Shown here: positions 59,193 through 64,000 of the stretch, in pieces
Position numbering within the stretch: the first letter of the stretch is position 1
How the letters are laid out: each line of letters opens with the position of its first letter
NCBI GenBank assembly: GCA_900473175.1
Contig: UCKM01000012.1
Location: forward strand, 78,871 to 142,870
Length of the DNA: 64,000 nucleotides
Direction: 5' to 3'
DNA from: Hyphomicrobiales bacterium
GTDB lineage: Bacteria; Pseudomonadota; Alphaproteobacteria; Rhizobiales; Rhizobiaceae
Notes under the pieces: model-generated
What the model was told of the DNA's origin: nothing
Database searches by the model: none
Seen by the model: the letters and a program-made list of their open reading frames with translations, nothing else
Position numbers and translations under genes: made by a program

Positions 59193-59834
59193 TCAGTTCG
59201 GGTCGGCACGTCGCAGATTGCTGATCTGCAACACGACAGAATCTTTGTCGACCACACTTGCGTGTTCTAACAGATCAAAGGTCCACCCGTCTCGGCTTTC
59301 GTCAATTTCGCGGCGGTAATCCCGACCTTTTTGAAAGAGGGCGGTCGCGCCGGCAGCTAACCACGGCTCTGCCAGCGTAAAAAGATCGTTCAGCGAGGCG
59401 AGCGCCCGGGCAGTAATGATGTCTGGTGTTGCGATTTTTGACCAGACTGCATCGATGCGGGCGGCGTAAACAGTTCCAGGAGCGGAAAATTGACCGATCG
59501 CAGTACGCAGAAAGGCCGCTTTCTTCCCATTACTTTCGACGAGATCGATCCTGCCTTCCGGCCGTTCCTTCAGCAGAATCGCGAGGATGACCCCGGGAAA
59601 GCCACCGCCAGAACCGAGATCGAGCCAGTTTTTCGCGACTGGCGCCAAATTGAAGAGCTGGGCGCTATCGAGAATATGCCGGTCCCACAACTGATCGAGG
59701 GTCGAAGGCGAGGCAAGGTTGATGGCTTTGGACCATTTTCGGAACAACGCCTCGAACTCAAACAGGTTATCCACTGTTTCACGTGAAACATCCGATAAAA
59801 TGTCTTGCACTTTTTGTTCACGCCGATCGGTCAC
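59193..59834 (-). CDS. rsmG: 16S rRNA G527 N7-methyltransferase
   Basis: Methylates G527 of 16S rRNA. The 213-residue product has the SAM motif [12 protein letters not shown] near residue 68. A perfect parS site lies in its N-terminal coding sequence. The start at 59834 overlaps the mnmG stop by 4 bases. Confidence 0.96.
   Translation of the reverse strand: MTDRREQKVQDILSDVSRETVDNLFEFEALFRKWSKAINLASPSTLDQLWDRHILDSAQLFNLAPVAKNWLDLGSGGGFPGVILAILLKERPEGRIDLVESNGKKAAFLRTAIGQFSAPGTVYAARIDAVWSKIATPDIITARALASLNDLFTLAEPWLAAGATALFQKGRDYRREIDESRDGWTFDLLEHASVVDKDSVVLQISNLRRADPN
59775..59790. promoter_or_regulatory. parS: parS site, inside rsmG
   Basis: Perfect 16-bp palindrome TGTTTCACGTGAAACA, the canonical ParB-binding site, lying within the N-terminal coding part of rsmG. 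Confidence 0.95.
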
Positions 59835-61699
59835 GCAACGTCTCTCGTCGGCGCTGTTCGACGGATCTGCGTAATGATCAGCGCAAGGGCGGCTGGGGTC
59901 ATCCCGTCGATACGCTGTGCCTCAGCGATTGTGCGCGGTTGCCTTTGTTTGAGCTTCTGCTTCAGCTCATTCGATAGGCCTGAAGTCGCCGAAAAATCTA
60001 TCGATCCGGGAATTAGCAAAGCTTCATCACGCTCCATAGCGGCGACGTCGGCCTTCTGACGCTCCAGGTATACGGCATATTGTGCCTCGATTTCCAGAGC
60101 GTCAGCAATGCCGCTGTCGACTTCGCCGAGCATGGGCCAGACTTGTGTTATACGAGAGAAATCAATGTCCGGGAAGGCCAACAGGTCATAGGCTGACCGC
60201 CGGATACCGTCCTGGTTGAGGTGGAGGTCGTGGGACGCGGCGGCACTCGGCGTTATCATCAGGCTCTTCGTCAGCGCGCGCGCGGCATCGAGCTTATGTG
60301 TGCGCTCCGCAAAGCGCTCGCGGCGTGCACGCCCCAATATCCCGAAACGTTCGGCCATGGGGGTCAATCGCTCGTCGGCATTGTCGGCACGCAGCGACAA
60401 ACGAAACTCGGCCCGAGACGTGAACATCCGATATGGTTCACTCACGCCGCGGGAGGTTAAATCGTCCAGCATGACGCCGATATAGGCCTCAGTCCGTTGT
60501 ATGATCACAGGCTCTGCACCGCCGGCCAACCGTGCCGCATTCAATCCGGCCAGCAAGCCCTGCGCGGCGGCCTCCTCGTAGCCGGTCGTGCCGTTGATCT
60601 GGCCCGCAAGGAACAGGCCCCCGATGCGGCGCGTCTGCAAACTCCGGTCAAGTTCACGCGGATCTATATAGTCATATTCAATTGCATAGCCAGGCTGCAG
60701 CATCACAGCGCGCTCAAGGCCCGGAATCGTCTTCAACAACTCCAGCTGGACATCTTCGGGAAGGGAGGTCGAGATACCGTTGGGGTAGATCGTGTGATCA
60801 TCAAGTCCTTCTGGTTCCAGGAATATCTGATGCCCATCGCGATCGCCGAACTTGACAATTTTGTCCTCCACCGATGGGCAATAGCGCGGACCAACCCCTT
60901 CAATCGAACCGGAGTACATTGCGGAGCGATGCAGATTGGTACGAATGACATCGTGGCTGGCTGGCGTCGTGCGCGTAATACCACAATCGATCTGCGGGTT
61001 CTGGATCGAGTCCGTCATCAACGAAAACGGCAGAGGGTCCTTATCCGCCGATTGCATGTCAAGGCTTTGCCAGTCAATCGTGCGCCCGTCGAGCCGCGGC
61101 GGTGTTCCGGTCTTCAACCGGCCAAGCGCAAATTCATGCCGCATCAGCGTGTCGGAAAGACCAAGCGCCGGGGCCTCGCCCATGCGCCCGGCCGGAATTT
61201 GCTTCTCGCCAATATGTATGAGACCGCGCAGGAAGGTGCCAGTGGTCAAGACCACAGCGGCACACGAAAGCACGCGGCCATCCATCAGCTGGACACCGGT
61301 AATCCGGCCGCCTTCTATGCGCAGATCATTGGCACCGCCTTCGATAATCACGAGATTTGGCTGTTCGGCTATGGCTTGTTGCATGGCGAGCCGGTAGAGC
61401 TTGCGATCCGCCTGTGTGCGAGGACCGCGCACAGCCGGACCTTTCCGGCGATTAAGCAGACGAAACTGGATGCCCGCAGCATCCGCAACGCGGCCCATAA
61501 GGCCATCAAGCGCATCGATCTCGCGAACAAGGTGGCCCTTACCCAACCCACCAATCGCCGGATTGCAAGACATCACTCCGATTGTGTCGGCCCGATGCGT
61601 GATGAGAGCTGTTCTGGAACCAAACCGTGCGGACGCTGCCGCAGCTTCACAGCCTGCGTGACCGCCGCCGATTATGATGACATCAAAAACGTCTTCCAC
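59831..61699 (-). CDS. mnmG: tRNA uridine-5-carboxymethylaminomethyl modification enzyme MnmG
   Basis: FAD-dependent enzyme of 622 residues acting with MnmE on U34 of several tRNAs. N-terminal FAD motif [10 protein letters not shown], and the conserved [22 protein letters not shown]. The conserved cysteine pair region and the C-terminal helical domain are present. It overlaps rsmG by 4 bases; parS lies in the gap to mnmE. Confidence 0.97.
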   Translation of the reverse strand: MEDVFDVIIIGGGHAGCEAAAASARFGSRTALITHRADTIGVMSCNPAIGGLGKGHLVREIDALDGLMGRVADAAGIQFRLLNRRKGPAVRGPRTQADRKLYRLAMQQAIAEQPNLVIIEGGANDLRIEGGRITGVQLMDGRVLSCAAVVLTTGTFLRGLIHIGEKQIPAGRMGEAPALGLSDTLMRHEFALGRLKTGTPPRLDGRTIDWQSLDMQSADKDPLPFSLMTDSIQNPQIDCGITRTTPASHDVIRTNLHRSAMYSGSIEGVGPRYCPSVEDKIVKFGDRDGHQIFLEPEGLDDHTIYPNGISTSLPEDVQLELLKTIPGLERAVMLQPGYAIEYDYIDPRELDRSLQTRRIGGLFLAGQINGTTGYEEAAAQGLLAGLNAARLAGGAEPVIIQRTEAYIGVMLDDLTSRGVSEPYRMFTSRAEFRLSLRADNADERLTPMAERFGILGRARRERFAERTHKLDAARALTKSLMITPSAAASHDLHLNQDGIRRSAYDLLAFPDIDFSRITQVWPMLGEVDSGIADALEIEAQYAVYLERQKADVAAMERDEALLIPGSIDFSATSGLSNELKQKLKQRQPRTIAEAQRIDGMTPAALALIITQIRRTAPTRDVA

Positions 61700-61779
61700 G
61701 AGCCTATGCTTTCCGAGATTCGAATCTGAGCCTTGATGGGCAAAACCGTGCTATGAGTCAAGTATAAGCGAATGAACAG

Positions 61780-61795
61780 TGTTTCACGTGAAACA
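61780..61795. promoter_or_regulatory. parS: parS site between mnmG and mnmE
   Basis: Perfect TGTTTCACGTGAAACA palindrome in the 178-base gap between mnmG and mnmE. Confidence 0.95.
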
Positions 61796-61864
61796 ATTTA
61801 CCAGTTGGATAATGGTATTCGCACCTCGAGCGCAACGCGAATATGTAGGACAATGGTTGGCAAA

Positions 61865-61880
61865 TGTTTCACGTGAATCA
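61865..61880. promoter_or_regulatory. parS: parS-like site overlapping the mnmE stop
   Basis: TGTTTCACGTGAATCA: 15 of 16 bases match parS, with one A-to-T change. The last three bases are the mnmE stop codon complement (mnmE ends at 61878). It is 85 bases from the perfect site at 61780. Confidence 0.75.
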
Positions 61881-63206
61881 TTTGCCGATGCAAAACTGCG
61901 AGAACACCACGTCAAGAATATCTTCAACATCGACATCGCCGGTGATCCTTCCCAGGGCATGCGACGCACGCCGCAGGAATTCAGCCCGCACCTCAAGCGG
62001 CGCCGTGTGCTCCAGAATCGCGGCCTCAATCTCTCTGCTCGTCTCTGCCAATAATTCCATATGACGACGCCTCGTCGGGAGCGGGTCCGACAGGTTCGCC
62101 GCCGCCGCTACAGCACGTTCGCCGATGGTCTTCAGCAGTTCATCAAGCCCTGTTCCAGTCCTTGTGGATATCGTCAAATCAAAGGCAGCATTGTCCGGCG
62201 CAAAGTTAAGATCGGATTTTGTGCCAATACGGACGATCGCTCCTTCTTCCGGACCGTTGAGAACCGGCACAACCGGATTGGACAAATCGGTCAGCGTCAG
62301 GACCAAATCCGCGGCAGCAGCCCGTTCAAGTGCCCGACCTATCCCGATCTTCTCAACTTTCCCTTCCGTTTCGCGCAAACCCGCAGTGTCTGTGATCAGC
62401 ACGGGGAGGCCATCCAGGTCCAGTTTGACTTCGATCAGGTCACGCGTCGTGCCGGGTTCATCCGAGACGATTGCCACGTCGCTTCCAGCCAAGGCATTGA
62501 GCAGGCTAGACTTGCCGGCGTTCGGGGCGCCAACAATGACCACGCGAAATCCATCGCGCACCATCGCGCCTCGCTTGCCATTTGCGACATGCTTGCGGAT
62601 ACGATCGGCCAAATCCCGCATCTCCCTCCATACTTGCTCGGAGACCGATCCTGGAACGTCCGCTTCATCGGCAAAGTCGAGTTCGGCTTCGATCAGGGCG
62701 CGGGCCCGGATAAGTTCGCTTCGCCAGGACGAATAGAGTTGCGCCTGCGCTCCGGACGATATCAGAAGGGCCAGCCTTCGCTGGCTCTCGGTCTCGGCAG
62801 CAATCAAATCCGCCAGTCCTTCGGCAACCGTCAGGTCGAACTTGCCATTGGCGAAGGCGCGACGAGTAAACTCCCCCGCCTCCGCCATGCGGCAGCCTTC
62901 AAAAGTATAGAGGCTGGATAGCATAGCATCGACCACTGCCTTGCCGCCGTGCAAGTGAAACTCACCGCAATCTTCCCCGGTGAAACTGTTTGGGCCGGGA
63001 AAATAGAGTACGAGGCCGCGGTCGATTGCAATGTTATCCCCATCCCGAAAGGTTCGCAGGTCAGCCCGTCGCGGGAAAAGGGCGCTTTGGCAAATCGTTT
63101 CGAGAACGAATCGAGTCTTTGGGCCTGAAATTCGAACCACCGCCACGCCAGCGGGTAGCCGCCCGCTCGAAAGCGCGAAGATGGTTTCCTCATGGGTCTG
63201 TTTCAT
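61878..63206 (-). CDS. mnmE: tRNA modification GTPase MnmE
   Basis: 442-residue GTPase partner of MnmG. N-terminal THF-binding domain (FALSSGRLPAGVAVVRISG), G domain with GAPNAGKSSLLNALAG and DEPGTTRD, and the C-terminal CIGK motif carrying the catalytic cysteine. Complete, with its 3' end over a parS-like site. Divergent from the DUF255 gene 75 bases away. Confidence 0.97.
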   Translation of the reverse strand: MKQTHEETIFALSSGRLPAGVAVVRISGPKTRFVLETICQSALFPRRADLRTFRDGDNIAIDRGLVLYFPGPNSFTGEDCGEFHLHGGKAVVDAMLSSLYTFEGCRMAEAGEFTRRAFANGKFDLTVAEGLADLIAAETESQRRLALLISSGAQAQLYSSWRSELIRARALIEAELDFADEADVPGSVSEQVWREMRDLADRIRKHVANGKRGAMVRDGFRVVIVGAPNAGKSSLLNALAGSDVAIVSDEPGTTRDLIEVKLDLDGLPVLITDTAGLRETEGKVEKIGIGRALERAAAADLVLTLTDLSNPVVPVLNGPEEGAIVRIGTKSDLNFAPDNAAFDLTISTRTGTGLDELLKTIGERAVAAAANLSDPLPTRRRHMELLAETSREIEAAILEHTAPLEVRAEFLRRASHALGRITGDVDVEDILDVVFSQFCIGK

Positions 63207-63281
63207 TTTTCTCCATCCACACCTACAATGGTAATTGGCTAGCTTACAAAGGGGCTATCCGGAAAGGCAGCAAACGTCTCG

Positions 63282-64000
63282 ATGTTCCCGCAAGCAAACC
63301 TGCTGGGCCGTGAATCCAGTCCATATCTGCGCCAACATGCCGATAATCCCGTACATTGGCGCCCGTGGGGTAATGCAGCACTCGAGGAAGCACGTCAAAT
63401 GGGCAAGCCCATCCTGCTCTCGGTTGGCTACGCGGCCTGCCACTGGTGCCATGTCATGGCACACGAGTGCTTTGAAGATGGCGATGTAGCGGTTCTCATG
63501 AACGCCCTCTTTGTCAACGTCAAGGTCGATCGTGAGGAGCGCCCCGATATCGATCAGATTTATATGGCATCGCTGGGTGCCATGGGCGGACAGGGTGGCT
63601 GGCCCCTGACGATGTTCCTTACTCCCGAGGCAAAGCCGTTCTGGGGCGGAACCTATTTTCCCAAGCATTCGCGCTACGGCCGGCCCGGCTTTCTCGACGT
63701 TCTCCAGACGATGGGCAAAGTATGGCGTGAAGATCGCGGACGCGTCGAACAAAATGTGGAGGCAATTACCGCACGTGTCCGGTCGCGGCTTGATGGCAAG
63801 GCAGACGCTTCTCCGATTGACCGCGCCCTGTTCGATCAGTTTGCGGTCAATGTCCATTCAATGATGGATCCCGTCAAAGGAGGAATGAAAGGCGCTCCCA
63901 AGTTTCCGAACGCGCCATTCATGGATGCGCTTTGGCTATCCTGGTTGCGCACCGGCGCTGAAGACCATCGAGACGCTTTTCTATTGACCTTGCGGAGGAT
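63282..64000 (+). CDS. Thioredoxin-domain protein of the DUF255/YyaL family (partial, runs off the window)
   Basis: N-terminal 239 residues of a protein that continues past the right edge. The DUF255 thioredoxin domain motif is ACHWCHVMAHECFED near residue 53, with VKVDREERPDID and GGQGGWPLTMFLTPE. Full family members have about 670 residues with a glycoside-hydrolase-like C-terminal region. The ATG at 63282 is likely; there is no strong Shine-Dalgarno. Upstream neighbour is mnmE, divergent. Confidence 0.9.
   Translation, partial: MFPQANLLGRESSPYLRQHADNPVHWRPWGNAALEEARQMGKPILLSVGYAACHWCHVMAHECFEDGDVAVLMNALFVNVKVDREERPDIDQIYMASLGAMGGQGGWPLTMFLTPEAKPFWGGTYFPKHSRYGRPGFLDVLQTMGKVWREDRGRVEQNVEAITARVRSRLDGKADASPIDRALFDQFAVNVHSMMDPVKGGMKGAPKFPNAPFMDALWLSWLRTGAEDHRDAFLLTLRR

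Overview
The window (about 58-60% G+C by eye) reads as a main-chromosome segment of an alphaproteobacterium of the order Hyphomicrobiales (Rhizobiales), closest in character to the Phyllobacterium/Brucella/Mesorhizobium group. The evidence is the mdh-sucCDAB-lpdA cluster, a 177-residue Omp19-like lipoprotein, an IalB-family protein, acnA divergent from ccmABCDG, a ybhL-type leader upstream of a Bax-inhibitor-1 gene, and a holA-parB-parA-rsmG-mnmG-mnmE block with TGTTTCACGTGAAACA parS sites. There is no prophage, insertion sequence, CRISPR array or rRNA operon. Nearly everything is housekeeping or conserved hypothetical.

Layout. 1-10.4 kb: TCA-cycle operon on the minus strand (mdh, sucC, sucD, sucA, sucB, lpdA), with a LysE-type exporter and a small secreted protein between sucB and lpdA. 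10.6-12.4 kb: zapE and an Omp19-like outer-membrane lipoprotein. 12.8-18.9 kb: plus-strand genes for an NADPH oxidoreductase, dapF, mtaB, ftsY, yciB and a small hypothetical protein. 18.9-21.7 kb: cytochrome c biogenesis ccmABCDG with stop/start overlaps throughout, divergent from acnA (22.0-24.7 kb). 24.8-28.1 kb: DUF1223, DUF2794, GNAT and BI-1 genes. 28.1-33.8 kb: an ABC exporter pair divergent from an SGNH esterase, then thpR, a low-molecular-weight phosphatase and a YkvA protein. 34.1-39.9 kb: ialB-like gene, rlmN, a coupled membrane protein, a LysE exporter, a PAP2 phosphatase and an ArnT-like glycosyltransferase. 40.0-51.0 kb: argG, an M3 peptidase, a Tat-type hydrolase, ohr/ohrR, asd, an MHS-type transporter, leuB and leuD. 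51.1-56.0 kb: a CitE/HpcH-type lyase, DUF1737, a zincin, a TetR regulator, Trm112, a LON-domain protein, a thioredoxin-TPR protein and a ProXp-type deacylase. 56.1-64.0 kb: tRNA-Gly(GCC) and the chromosome-partition/tRNA-modification block, ending in a DUF255 protein cut by the window edge.

Most notable beyond ordinary annotation: (i) a 43-codon ORF ending in a Lys/Thr-rich tail, with its own promoter-like sequence and followed by a GC-rich hairpin plus T run, directly upstream of asd (aspartate-family biosynthesis), which looks like a leader-peptide attenuator; (ii) a compact branched RNA upstream of the BI-1 gene that fits the ybhL leader; (iii) three parS or parS-like sites, one inside rsmG and one over the mnmE stop codon; (iv) a gene-free, highly structured interval at 25.7-25.9 kb whose terminator points toward the minus strand; (v) an MFS transporter with an extra domain of about 187 residues; (vi) a haloperoxidase-like hydrolase with a Tat leader and a second, better-placed internal start. 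Start sites were moved from the longest ORF wherever a Shine-Dalgarno sequence, gene overlap or family length argued for it.
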